64,000 nucleotides of DNA from positions 112,675 through 176,674 of the forward strand of contig NKYR01000087.1 in the NCBI GenBank assembly GCA_003184365.1. The letters are read 5' to 3'. The DNA is from Evernia prunastri (Eukaryota > Ascomycota > Lecanoromycetes > Lecanorales > Parmeliaceae). The translations under genes were made by a program, and so were the position numbers. Position 1 is the first letter of the stretch. Each line of letters starts with the position of its first letter. Below are positions 33,301 to 43,978 of this stretch, piece after piece. The notes below the pieces were generated by a model that was not told the origin of the DNA, ran no database searches, and was given only the letters and a program-made list of their open reading frames with translations.

Positions 33301-36300
33301 GAGTGGACTCATGGAGACCCTTTGATAGGTAAGACCCAGAACCACTTCTACCAGTGATCCATCGCGAGTATCAAAAGCGAAGATGTCACTGACATAGCTT
33401 TTCTCTGAGGAAGAGTGATGTATAGCAAAGACTTCCCAGGTATCTGGAAGCGAAGCATGTGAAGCCATCCTGGGAGAGCGAATCCACCGATCGATTCGAC
33501 TGGCAACAAAAATGCCTCTCTCAGACACGTCAGCCTTGTCAGTCATGATGTTTACGAAGATTCCCGCAACTTGACAGAAACAGTCTGCCAATGTAGTGTC
33601 AAGCCAAGTTTCCCCGTTATGAGTCTTGACAACATGGCCCGCTGATTCGTTATCTCTGCCAACGATTTTGGTCACATTCCGATAGACTTCTTTGTAGTCT
33701 ATCACTTCTGCAAATGCCCTGTAGATATTACGACCTTGGAGCACGTCATCAGCATCTTTGCTTTCAAGAAGACGTACACACCGGTTTCTTCCGGCCAAAC
33801 GCTCAAGCCTTTCGAAGTCGGCTTGGAGTTTGGGATCGTTTGCCGGCCGGAACGTGATTGTTCCAGAGCTATGATGCGTCGAATTAGACCCCGTCGTCTC
33901 GGTGGCGATTAATTTCCAATCCCAGACAAGACCTTCGACATCACTGGATACCGAATCAATCCATACAAGCTTGGAGTCATCCACGACAAGCGGATGATAA
34001 TGTTCCATTCCTTGTAGCTGTGGTTGGAAGCTCCAGTCCTGAAAGTCTGGTCGAAGACTCATCATAGCATCAATGGCAATGTCCAACTGAAAAACACCAG
34101 GGCATACAGCGGCAGTGCCCGCCATGATGTGACCCGACATAAGCCGTTTGAATTTTTCAGTTGTCGTGTTGACTTGGAATCGGGCAGAGCGGTTTGCCTT
34201 ATCTTGGTATCCCAGAAATGTTGTGAGACCCTTTGGCAACTCTGAGGTCTGGGGCTGTCCCACGACCGGAGCATGCAGTTCTTGTGGGTTCTTAAGATCC
34301 ATCCAGTGTCTCGACTTTTCGAACTGATATGGAGGGAGGATAATGGGTGTATATTTAGAAGTCTGGACAGGATGATGCGCCCAAAAGTAAATATTCAGAC
34401 CTTGCCTCCAAAGTTTCGTAGTCGTGTCAACCAGAAATTGGAAGGAGTCATTGCTAGTAATGTTGACCGGCTGAAAGTAGGAAGAGCTAGATAATCCAAG
34501 AGATCGACTTGCCATGGTCGTTATTGTGGAATTCGACCCAGCTTCGAGCCAAATCGCAGCGGGATACTCTTTGGTCAGTCTCTGGACTGCGTGACTAAAA
34601 AAGACCGGGTTCCTCATGTGATCCGCGACAAATCGGGCGTCCAATTTGTCGGTACACTTCTGCTCAGTTGCTCTTTCAAGTCGAAGAGTGGGCTCGTTGA
34701 ATACGAGACCTTGGCCCAGCTTTTCAAGATCAACCATCAAGTCATCAACAAGCGCGGAATGGAATGCATTTGTAACGTTGAGCTTCTTCAGCTTCATGCC
34801 CGAGAACCCGGGGTCGGTTTTCGTAACATCCTCGGCGAACTGAATTGCTTGCACTGAACCAGCAAGTGTGAAACTTCTAGGACCATTGTAACAAGCGATT
34901 GAGAGTTCCTCTCGACTTTCAATGGCTTTCTTGGTTCTGGTTAGTAAGGTCTCCAAATCGGCAAGATCTGTCTCCACAGCAACCATGGATCCCTTCTCGA
35001 TACCCCAGTTGTCTTGAATGAGTCGGGCTCGACCAGAGATCATCTTGATGGCGTCCTTCAGGGACACTGCCTGAGAGACGCATAAGGCAGTCAACTCACC
35101 AAAACTATGGCCAACGACTGCGGCGATTTCAATTCCGGAGTCGATCCAGGCCTTGGCGCAGGAGTATTGCATAGCAAAGAGCAAAATTTGTAGCTTTACA
35201 ACATCTTTGATTGGGGACCTCTGGAAGATGTCCGGATAAATGCTATCAAGGGTCAAGGAGAGACACATAGCGTTGCACTGATCCAAATAGCTTCGTACGA
35301 TTGTGATACTTTCATAGATCTCTTGATCCAAGCCAATGTAAGTTGAAATTTGGCCACCGAAGCAGAGTATGACCGGTCTGGTGGATGGATGCTGGATAGC
35401 GGCAACACTCTTGTCGCCTTTCTCGAATTGTCCAAGCTTTTGTACTAATTCTGCGGAAGAGCTAGCATTGAAGATCAAAGCCTGTGGGAGAGAGCGATTT
35501 GATTGGCGTGACACTTGAAAAGACAAGTTGCCTACAGACAAGTCCTTCGCCGAGGGGGCTTCACGCTGCAGGAATCTCCGCAATTTTGCGATGTAGGTTC
35601 GAAGGCTGTTCTCATCAAGTCCACAAAACCAGAATGGAAAGCTCTTACCGGACAGTAGCTTTGAATAATTCTGAGAGTCGAGTATGGGCGCTTGAGTGAC
35701 CACCATGGAGGCGTTGGAACCAGAAGCACCATAATTGTTGATGAGGGCGGCTCGGAAGTCAGCGTCCCATGGCTTAAGACGCGTCGAGATTTCAATCCTG
35801 TCCCCCGGGGTGGCATTGAGCGAAGGATTGATGGAACTGAAACTTGCTTGTGGTGGAATAAATCCTTCTCGAATCATGAGCAATGTCTTCACCAATGAAA
35901 TCACTCCAGATGCACATTCGGAATGACCGACAAGGCCCTTGACAGATGTCAAGGAGAGTATGTCAGAACGGATCGGTCCACCGAAGACTCTACGAATGCC
36001 TTCATATTCAGCCGGATCACCCACTGGGGTCCCTGTCCCATGTGCCTCGACGACGGACACATTTTTCGGCTCAAGCCTGGCTTGTCGCACAACGTCCACG
36101 AAGAGCTCAGACAATGAAACTGCGTTGGGCACTGTAATTGCTGTACAATTCTGATTCTGATAGACTCTGGTGCTTGCAATCACACCAAGTATCTGATCGC
36201 CATCAGCAATAGCGGAGGAAAACTTCTTCAAAAAAACAGCGCCGACTCCTTCACCTCTGCAGTATCCATCACCCTTAGCGTCAAATGGTTTGCATTGTCC

Positions 36301-38156
36301 GGTAGGGCTGAGGAAGGATGCACCGGCCAGATTGTGATACCATTCAGGGCTTGTCATGATATTGACGCCGCCTGCAAGGGCAGCAGTACATTCGCCATTG
36401 AGAATGGAGCGGCAGGCTTGATGGATCGCCACGCTAGACGAGGAGCAGTCTGTGTCAAGAGTCAAACTTGAACCGGTCCAGCCGAAGTAGTGGCTGATTT
36501 TGCCTGCGAGAAAGCTTTTTAGATTTCCTGTGGCTGAATAGGCATTTGCTGGGTAACAGGCGATATTATCTTCATAATCAACGTTGCCGACTCCCATGAA
36601 GCATCCAATATGCCTGTCAAAGTCTGGAGCTCCGAAGTATCCAGACTGTTCCACCGCCTGATACGCAATTTGCAATATCAGCCGGTGTTGAGGATCTGTC
36701 GAAGCCATTTCTCGGGGTGTTTTCTTGAAGAACTTGTTGTCGAAGGTGTCGTAGTCCTGGATAAAATTGCCATACCATTTGCGCTTCGGATCAAGATCTC
36801 TCCAAGTTGTTTCCATCCCAAAACGATCAGCTGGAATCTCTTTGTGCTGAGATTTCCCACTGCTTAAGATCTTCTGGAAGTCTTCGAGGTTCTCCGCACC
36901 CGGTACTTGGCAGGCCATTCCGATAACCGCAATACGTTCGTCTGGTAAATCTGCAAGACGGTTGGTATGCTTTCCATTTAGAAGCTGGCCGGGCAGCAGA
37001 GAAGTCGATAGGTCAATGTCTGAGACAATCGTCAATCGAGAGTCCAGCTTGCGCATAATTGTTGGCGGTACGCAGCGCTCTGGCCCAAAGCAGATGACCG
37101 AAGCGTTGCGGGAAGATTGAGTAACACTGAATGTCTCATACCATTGAGACTGTTCTAGAAGGATGGCTCTCAAAGCTATCTGATGGAGTTTGCTGGTGGT
37201 GATGTATTGTCCGCCCGTATTTGCCCTGCTGGCTAATACCATCTTAGAAGCATCGGGAAACTGGAATGTCGAGTTGAGGTCGCAGAAGTGGTTTAGTTGT
37301 TCTACATCTTCTTGGTGCTTTGACCAATGGAATCGTCCGCAGAGTGGAATTTCTGTAACATGGACACCATTCAGTTTTAATTGTTGGAGAAGAGTTGGAG
37401 CTGTTTGTGTTGAGGTTGTCACTGTCGCTCGTTTCTCGTCGATGAGAACGGAAATATAGGCCTGTCGTATCTGTTAGGCTATTACTGGAACGTTGGAGTT
37501 CTCTGACCGATGTTTACCTCTGGAAATTTTTCCAACACTTCCTTCATGGCGACACCTGCCTCCGCAGAGTTCCAGGACGCAGAGAACGACATCGACTTGT
37601 TGGGTGGTGCTTCTTCTGCGTCCACCAACGCGCCGACAAGCATCGCCAATCTCACTGCCACCGCACCATAATGTTGAAGCTCTGCCATACTTGAAGAACA
37701 AGCCACCGCAAATGCGCTTAGCGTGCCAGTACATAGTCCTAGCGTTTCGGTGCTTGTCTTGATCGATGTGGGTAACTCTTGAGTATCAGGCAAATCCGGT
37801 AGAGCTGCCTCCAAAAACGCGGAACATTGAGTCAATTGTGCGATGACCACCAAAGGAGAGAGAAGAATGTTCGGCAGGGGAAATGAGGACTGCGGGATTT
37901 CGCCCCCACCCAACCATTCGTTCAAGTCTTCCAGCAATTTCCCTCCGTCCAAATTTTGCAACTTGGTAATGCTTTTGGACAAATTGTTCCAGTCGTTGGG
38001 AAGCGCAGCCACTGTATTAAGAGTCCATTGATAACGAAGCGCTCCCTGTAGTTGGATGCGAAGATCGTTGAAGGACTCGACATCGAAGGTCAGTGCCTGT
38101 GGTCCGAAGACCAATATCTTAGGATTTGATATCGGGTCAGACATGGAAGCGATCAT
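30319..38156 (-). CDS. citS: citrinin-type non-reducing polyketide synthase CitS (PksCT)
   Basis: Two exons, 38156-37518 and 37461-30319, with one 56-nt intron give 2593 aa. Domains in order: SAT (1-360; GLCTG with Cys142, FHWSKH near 257), KS (about 385-800; Cys552, His687, His726), AT (about 905-1225; GHSFGE, Ser999), PT (about 1295-1600; His1324, Asp1506), one ACP (ELGIDSLMS, Ser1697), C-methyltransferase (about 1880-2170; ILEMGAGTGGTTSRM) and a C-terminal thioester reductase (TGATGSLG at 2225, Tyr2392-xxx-Lys2396). All active-site residues are present. It builds a C-methylated pentaketide and releases it reductively as an aldehyde. Length and intron agree with published pksCT as I remember it. 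A Lys-rich linker precedes the ACP. The start is the first in-frame ATG. Confidence 0.95.
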
Positions 38157-38370
38157 AGTGGCTACTGTCCCCCCAGAACGGACAATGGATTTTGCTCTTT
38201 CACACGGAGGTTGACTTGGAGACGAGATGTAATTGTCAGCCGAAGACTCATGTGTCAAGCTGCCAGGTATGTGAAGCTGATTCCAAATGACCTGATCAAA
38301 GTAAGGCTTGGGAGACGGCTGATATCAAGCATATATATGATCGTGACTGTTGCTGGTAGGACTTTAAAGT

Positions 38371-38383
38371 CGGTATGAGACCG
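38371..38383. promoter_or_regulatory. CGG-N7-CCG site upstream of citS
   Basis: CGGTATGAGACCG is an inverted CGG/CCG pair with 7-base spacing, 215 bp upstream of the citS start. This is the general form of Zn2Cys6 dimer sites. Whether the cluster factor binds it is unknown. Confidence 0.35.
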
Positions 38384-39729
38384 GGCCGATGTGCATGGAT
38401 CCTTCCTTCTCATGCAGGTATTCATGGAATGTGGTCAATTACTTTGATTAATCAACCTTAGATATTAGATAGACCTGCACTGTTCGAATGAGATTCTCCG
38501 ACCACGTAGCATACTCATGAATGTGCGTATCTCTGGAACTTCAACTGCCGCCAACGTAATCAGTCGGTCTGGATTATCATATTGAAAATTTCCGACCCTT
38601 GGGATCATTGTCGGACTTTCCCAGACGTGAAACTGGGTTCTACTTCCGCGTCAATCCCGCTCATTTCTCCCGGCCATCGTTGTCGCCAGTAGAAATTGGT
38701 GTTATCGCCCGGTAGCGTGTCGCTATTGAGGACGAAGCCGAGAATGAAACTCCGAAGCCTAAATGAAATTGTGCCCTATCAGCCAGACGCCATTCCATTA
38801 CTGCTTCGGACTCTCGCGGACAAATTGCTATCCATACTTCAAACTGTGTGTTTTTTACCAAATCATACCCGTCTTACTGTATTATACCCCTCCCCCAAAT
38901 TCAGGGTATAGTTCGATTAACTGTCACTCCTAGGGCGATGAATCCTAAAGATGGGGCCAAGGTCAACTCACAGATGCAGCTAAATGTCTGATACTCGAGT
39001 CTATGTAGATCATTAACATGTACATCAGGGGTATATGGAGGTCCGCCCGCAAACCTTGGACCTTGAATAGTCCAGCATCGAGATCTCAGATAATGTCCCA
39101 CCTACAGACTCGTCTGGAAGATGTGCCTAACATGTTCAGAAACCTTTTCAAAGAAGCTTTCGGGAGACAAATGGGTTCCCTCTACTACGAAATTGTCTTC
39201 TGAAGTAGGATGAGAGCTATTCACTACCTAGCCGTGTGATTCGGTGAGGTGGGATAATGATTCGATAGTTCCCCGGATGCCGCCAGTGCTCGTCCGATGA
39301 TAGGCAACGTACCTACTCAAGTCGCAAGTTGTCTGATGGTTAATCATATGTCAGCCTGCTGCAGGCATGCTTTTCCACACATTGTTCCACATGTTTGCAT
39401 TGGCCAAAGGGAGTTCAGCTGGCCCGCATTAGCGCCAATGACTAAGCAGGTCTTGGCAATATACCTCTTACTCCATTGCTTGCAAACACTCTCCTAGATA
39501 GACAAGTAAAATACATACATGCTTCATCAGGTGCTAATTCACCGTCTGATATCATAGATTCAAGTTAACTCGTAATCAGCTAGAAATTGACTTCCGCAGC
39601 CGCAGGATTCCGAAGTCTTTTGATCCTAGGCACTTCTTCCGCCTATCTTTATACCCCTGTGCACTAAACGTACCTATTCCCCCCCCAGAGGAATCTCTAA
39701 ACGTACAATATCTCTAGCTTGGCTAGGTT

Positions 39730-39895
39730 TCGTGCGGGCGCTCACTCAACAAGGTATAGACCTCGCATAGTCGAGGTGAAGCCGAATAACATTCAAATAG
39801 TGCTTACGCTGATATAGCCGTATTGATACTACAAGTCTCCGCAATCTTCTCCGTCGGCTATGTGCCAGTGTTATACCTTGTTACTTTAGCGTTAC
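39730..39895. repeat. imperfect terminal inverted repeat, possible MITE
   Basis: AACAAGGTATA at 39748-39758 recurs inverted (TATACCTTGTT) at 39872-39882. Weaker symmetry extends outward (GCGCT against AGCG) and inward (GCATAG against TATGTGC). About 160 bp in all, non-coding. The ends are not sharp. Confidence 0.35.
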
Positions 39896-40575
39896 GCGGA
39901 AGCCAACCAGATTAACGGGGGTGGCTATACGTCTAAGGTAGAGCTTGCGAGGGTATATGTCAAAGGGTTTACGCGTAAGACCTATCTAATCCTATTACAG
40001 GTTTTTCGATTGCATCGAAGTTTGTGATTACGACGGGAATCCTCAGTCTGAATCAGCTTACCTGTCATGCAGCGGCCCTTATGCAGCACTCCTTCAGCAC
40101 AAGCCGTTAATAGGCCAGTTGGAACATTATGTAAGAAAGAGCGGTCAACAGACGCCGGTTGGCCTCAATTTGCCATCAACCATCAATCAGAAGATCACTG
40201 CCCCTCACCCAGAATCGCTCCAACAATCAGCACAATCAATAGCTTCACCGCCGGCCGCTATTGAGGCCGGTCGACCGGTTCCCACGCGGGTCTAGGCACG
40301 CGACTTTGTGCACATGTTTTCGAGGTACTCATTACCTCTTTCTATCAATCATTTACGTCTTTAGTAAGAATGTCAGGTTTTTACAATTCTGTATGCGAAA
40401 ATTTCGCCTACCTTCTCCTGTCTATATCTAGATCTAATGTTGTAGCCGCCTGATTGCCGTAGTAGATAAAAGGGTTTCTAGTGCCAGTGTTTTCATTTCA
40501 GCAGAACCTCAGCCAGAAGCGGTACGCGGACACTAGCCGTACGGGATCTAACAGAGATGAGTCGCGATAATTGAT

Positions 40576-41376
40576 TCAGTAACACCCTGTTTGCCTTGCA
40601 AGCTCACGAATTTGACACGCCACGAGCGACACATCATGGAACTTCAGGGGTACACGATGATCGCCATCCCACTCGATCAGCCTTCTGCTGTCGAAATCGC
40701 AAAAGTCCTCAAACAGCTGACGATGTAGATCTAATCCTTGGTCGCGCATTCCATGCACATGTACTGTTGGTATACGCAAAACATGGCCATCGTTCCGCGG
40801 CATCGGCCTGCTGAACCCGTTGACGTCTGTGATCTGCGCTGCGTCTGGCAGGGGAGGGCTTGGAGTTGCATCTGGATCGAAAGAGACCAAAGGGGCACGT
40901 CCTGCCAGCAGGGCCCCGAAAAGATAGTCTGAGCCTGCGAAGCGTCGGCCCAGATTCTCCACGCGTGCTTGCTGGCGGTACAGGAGGCTCGCGCACACCT
41001 TTGCGCCCTGGCTGAAGCCGAGCAGCGCCACCCACTGGCCCGTAGCACCGCTCTCATCATCGTTACGCATCGCGTCTTCCAAACACAGGTCGATCTCTCT
41101 GACAACATCTTCTGGCTTGATTTCGGGATGCTCAGGTCGCCAGCGAAGCCAGCGTCTGAAAGGGCCCCATTGGCTGTACACCGCCATGACATCGGGTCCG
41201 GCTTGAGAGGCGAACGGGGCTTGTGCGAAGACGAAGCGGAATTCTGACTTGAGCTGGGCGACGAGCCCTCGACATTGGGCTCGGAAGATTCTAGCATTGG
41301 TGCCTCCGCCGTGAAGGCATAAAATTCGTGGGAGGAAGAGGGCTGGATCATCTGTCTCTGGATTTTTTTGGATCAT
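40576..41376 (-). CDS. citA: FSH1-family serine hydrolase, CitA-like
   Basis: A single exon of 266 aa starts at the first in-frame ATG. It is an alpha/beta hydrolase of the serine-hydrolase FSH family: ILCLHGGGTNARIF at the N-terminus is the oxyanion strand, GFSQGA carries the nucleophile Ser122, and Asp212 (HGMRDQG) and His240 (WDGDHRVP) complete the triad. In the citrinin pathway CitA assists CitS in giving the free keto-aldehyde. It lies 2.4 kb upstream of the citS start on the same strand and diverges from the oxygenase gene. Confidence 0.9.
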   Translation of the reverse strand: MIQKNPETDDPALFLPRILCLHGGGTNARIFRAQCRGLVAQLKSEFRFVFAQAPFASQAGPDVMAVYSQWGPFRRWLRWRPEHPEIKPEDVVREIDLCLEDAMRNDDESGATGQWVALLGFSQGAKVCASLLYRQQARVENLGRRFAGSDYLFGALLAGRAPLVSFDPDATPSPPLPDAAQITDVNGFSRPMPRNDGHVLRIPTVHVHGMRDQGLDLHRQLFEDFCDFDSRRLIEWDGDHRVPLKFHDVSLVACQIRELARQTGCY

Positions 41377-42516
41377 AGTGGAAAGTAACAACGAGATTGG
41401 AGCCACAGAGTAGCGAATGTATATGACTTCTCTTGAAAGAAACGAGAGGTTTTGGCTACACAGAAACCCCGAACCCTGAAGAAATACTGTAATACGGTGT
41501 GATAGCTTTTCTATTAAGGAGAAAAAGGGTTGTGAGGCCTACTAAGCACTAGTGGTGGCCAATATCGGCTAGCCCCACAAGAAAACAAGGAATGAGGACG
41601 GTCAGCTTGGTATCAACAAGATACTAGGAAGCGCCAGACAGGACTCAAGCCCGAATGCCTTATCTCGATGCAACAAAAAAATGCATCGCCGACAAACTGA
41701 TAGTTCGCAATTGAACATGGTGTCATTCTATCCGCACTAAAAACGAGGAATTGAAGTAAACAGATGATAAGGACGTACAAAACATACGGCTCGCTGGATT
41801 CCTGTCGTCAATGGCAGACTGCACGCCGCACTCGCTGCTCCCATTGGCTCTATGCCGTAGGAATCCACCATTCGCGCGACGACACATGTACAGTGACGTG
41901 CTTCTGTCACAGCTATCCCCATCATCTTCGGTAGGGGTGATATGAAGCCCGGCATACTTCGGCCCAAAATCCAAGGACGCCCTGAAGCTCGCCTGAGCTT
42001 CCACTGCTGCCTTGCCAGGAGCGTGGGATATACGGTGAGACTGCTGCCGATCGAAAGTACAACCGCAATTGCCGTGTCCGTGAGTTTAGCGTAGAAGCTG
42101 TGAGCGCTACGATGACGCGGGAGCCACAGATCCCATCTGCTCAATTACTCCGAAAAGAAAGTCCGTTCCTGACATCCCCGGCGAAAGGGGAGATGCCGCT
42201 GAGTTATCTATCTAATTCGAAGAAATAGTCCGCCTGATATCCCGAAATCCCTCTTCACCTTTCAAATCACTCTCTCGCGTAATATTCATAGGCTATCATG
42301 CCCTCAGGCGAAAGTAGACCTCACCAAGAGAATTATGGGGTTAGAGAGACCGATTCTATATAGCACAGCGCATGCAGCGATTTGGTCTTAGATAAAATCC
42401 CACTTGTCAAGGCAATATCCTTATGTACAAAGCCATCTGTTGACTTCGACCATTGACCACATTGTTTACCAGAGACTCAAAAGAAAGAAAAAAAGTGAAA
42501 AGGAATCGTCATTCAA
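41377..42516. promoter_or_regulatory. divergent citA-citB promoter region
   Basis: The 1.14 kb separate two outward-facing pathway genes. CTATATAG at about 42356-42363, roughly 160 bp before the citB-like ATG, is a probable TATA box. No gene is supported within it. Confidence 0.5.
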
Positions 42517-43560
42517 ATGCCGCCTATCCCTACAGAATCCTCATTCTATCTCCCTTCCGTCGACATCACTCCCTTCCTGAAAGACCCCACCAGCACCGCC
42601 GGTCAAAAGGTAGTCGACGACGTGCGCGCCGCATGCACCTCGACCGGATTCTTCCAACTAACCGGGCACGGCGTCCCCCCCTTACTCCAGAAATCCCTCT
42701 TCGACGCCGCGGCCAAATTCTTCGCCCTCCCACCAGCGACCAAGCTCCACCTGGACGCGCGGAAGAACGCGGGCTTCCGCGGCTACGACGTCATGGGTGC
42801 GCAGTCCTACGAGCCAGGCGTGCTGCCCGACCTCAAGGAAGGCTTCATCACCGGGATCGACGTGCCGCTGGACGACCCCCGCGTCGCGGCCCGTCGCTTC
42901 TTCATGGGACGCAACGTGTGGCCGCCCGCCGAGTCGCTCGCCTTTGAAGAGTTCCGCGGACCGGTGGAAGAATACTACGGGGCCATGCTGCGGCTGTGCG
43001 GGGTGGTGCTGGATCTGGTCGCCGCGACGTTGCCGTACGGGCCCCACGTCTTCGACGGCTTCCGAGCGAACGAGCCGGCGTGTCCCCTCCGTCTGCTGCA
43101 TTACCCCCCAACCCCCGCGCAGGTCCGTGACGAGAAACGACAGCTGGGCAGCAGCGCGCACACGGACTTTGGCGCCATCACGCTCCTGCTGCAGGACGAG
43201 CATCCGGGGCTGGAAGTGCAGGACCGAGAGACTGGAGACTGGATCGGGGTGCCTCCGGACAAAGACGCGTACGTCGTCAACATGGGCGATATGGTCAGCA
43301 GGATCACCGGCGGCCGTTATAAGAGCAGCATCCACCGTGTTTTGAACAAGAACTCCACGGATCGCTACAGTGTGGTGTTCTTCTTTGATGGCAACTTGGA
43401 CTACAAATTGCGGCAGCTCGACAGGATTGGACAGCCGGACGGGGACGACGACGAGGTGCTCACCGTGGAGGAACATATGAATGAGCGCATTAGAACCACT
43501 TATGGAGCTCACAAGAGATTACCGGGAAACGGGGATGCTGATCTTTTCTCTGCGATGTAA
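42517..43560 (+). CDS. citB: 2-oxoglutarate/Fe(II)-dependent oxygenase, CitB-like
   Basis: A single exon of 347 aa. The N-terminal DIOX_N part (LPSVDITPFL, GFFQLTGHGV) and C-terminal catalytic jelly roll are both present. The iron ligands are His215 and Asp217 (SAHTDFG) and His273 (SSIHRV); Arg283 with Ser285 (RYS) binds 2-oxoglutarate. All are intact. In citrinin synthesis CitB hydroxylates the C-12 methyl group of the first free intermediate. The gene is markedly GC-rich at third positions in its first two thirds compared with its surroundings. It converges with the regulator gene. Confidence 0.92.
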   Translation: MPPIPTESSFYLPSVDITPFLKDPTSTAGQKVVDDVRAACTSTGFFQLTGHGVPPLLQKSLFDAAAKFFALPPATKLHLDARKNAGFRGYDVMGAQSYEPGVLPDLKEGFITGIDVPLDDPRVAARRFFMGRNVWPPAESLAFEEFRGPVEEYYGAMLRLCGVVLDLVAATLPYGPHVFDGFRANEPACPLRLLHYPPTPAQVRDEKRQLGSSAHTDFGAITLLLQDEHPGLEVQDRETGDWIGVPPDKDAYVVNMGDMVSRITGGRYKSSIHRVLNKNSTDRYSVVFFFDGNLDYKLRQLDRIGQPDGDDDEVLTVEEHMNERIRTTYGAHKRLPGNGDADLFSAM

Positions 43561-43978
43561 TGTAATGTGCAACAACAGTAACCTTGCAGAGTGTATACAA
43601 TGCATATGGAATGAAACCCCTGTGCATCATCACTCTTCTCTGGATTGATGAGCTTCTCAATGTCTCGTTGAATTCAATACTCGATCATCTTCGAGAGCCC
43701 AAAGGCTTAATAGAATTCAGAGAAGAGTCCTTGATGTTGGTCAGGTTCACTGAAGCCCTCCAACGCAGACCCCTGCCGCATGGACTGTTTTGCTGCCGGG
43801 CCTTAAAATTCCCAGCCTTAGGGCACGACTTGGTGGCTACAGCCCAGGCAATACTAAGGCAAATTAGGTGAAATGGAATGCATACACACATTATCTAGCT
43901 TTTGTCTTGAGCAAAACACTCAAATAAGTCTCTTCTATACACAAAGCATATTCGACAGGACCAAGTCTCTGCCAGAAA
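43561..43978. other. intergenic between convergent citB and regulator genes
   Basis: Carries the 3' ends of both genes. No further gene or repeat seen. Confidence 0.5.

Larger units (their letters stand above)
38157..40575. other. 2.4-kb citS promoter and citS-citA interval
   Basis: No gene is supported. On the minus strand a CATATATATG box (about 38328-38337) lies some 175 bp upstream of the citS ATG, and a CGG-N7-CCG site lies at 38371-38383. A degenerate inverted repeat spans about 39730-39895. Confidence 0.5.

Noticed and set aside
42682..43512. 276-codon minus-strand open frame
   Set aside because: Antisense shadow of the oxygenase gene, caused by its strong GC bias at third positions.
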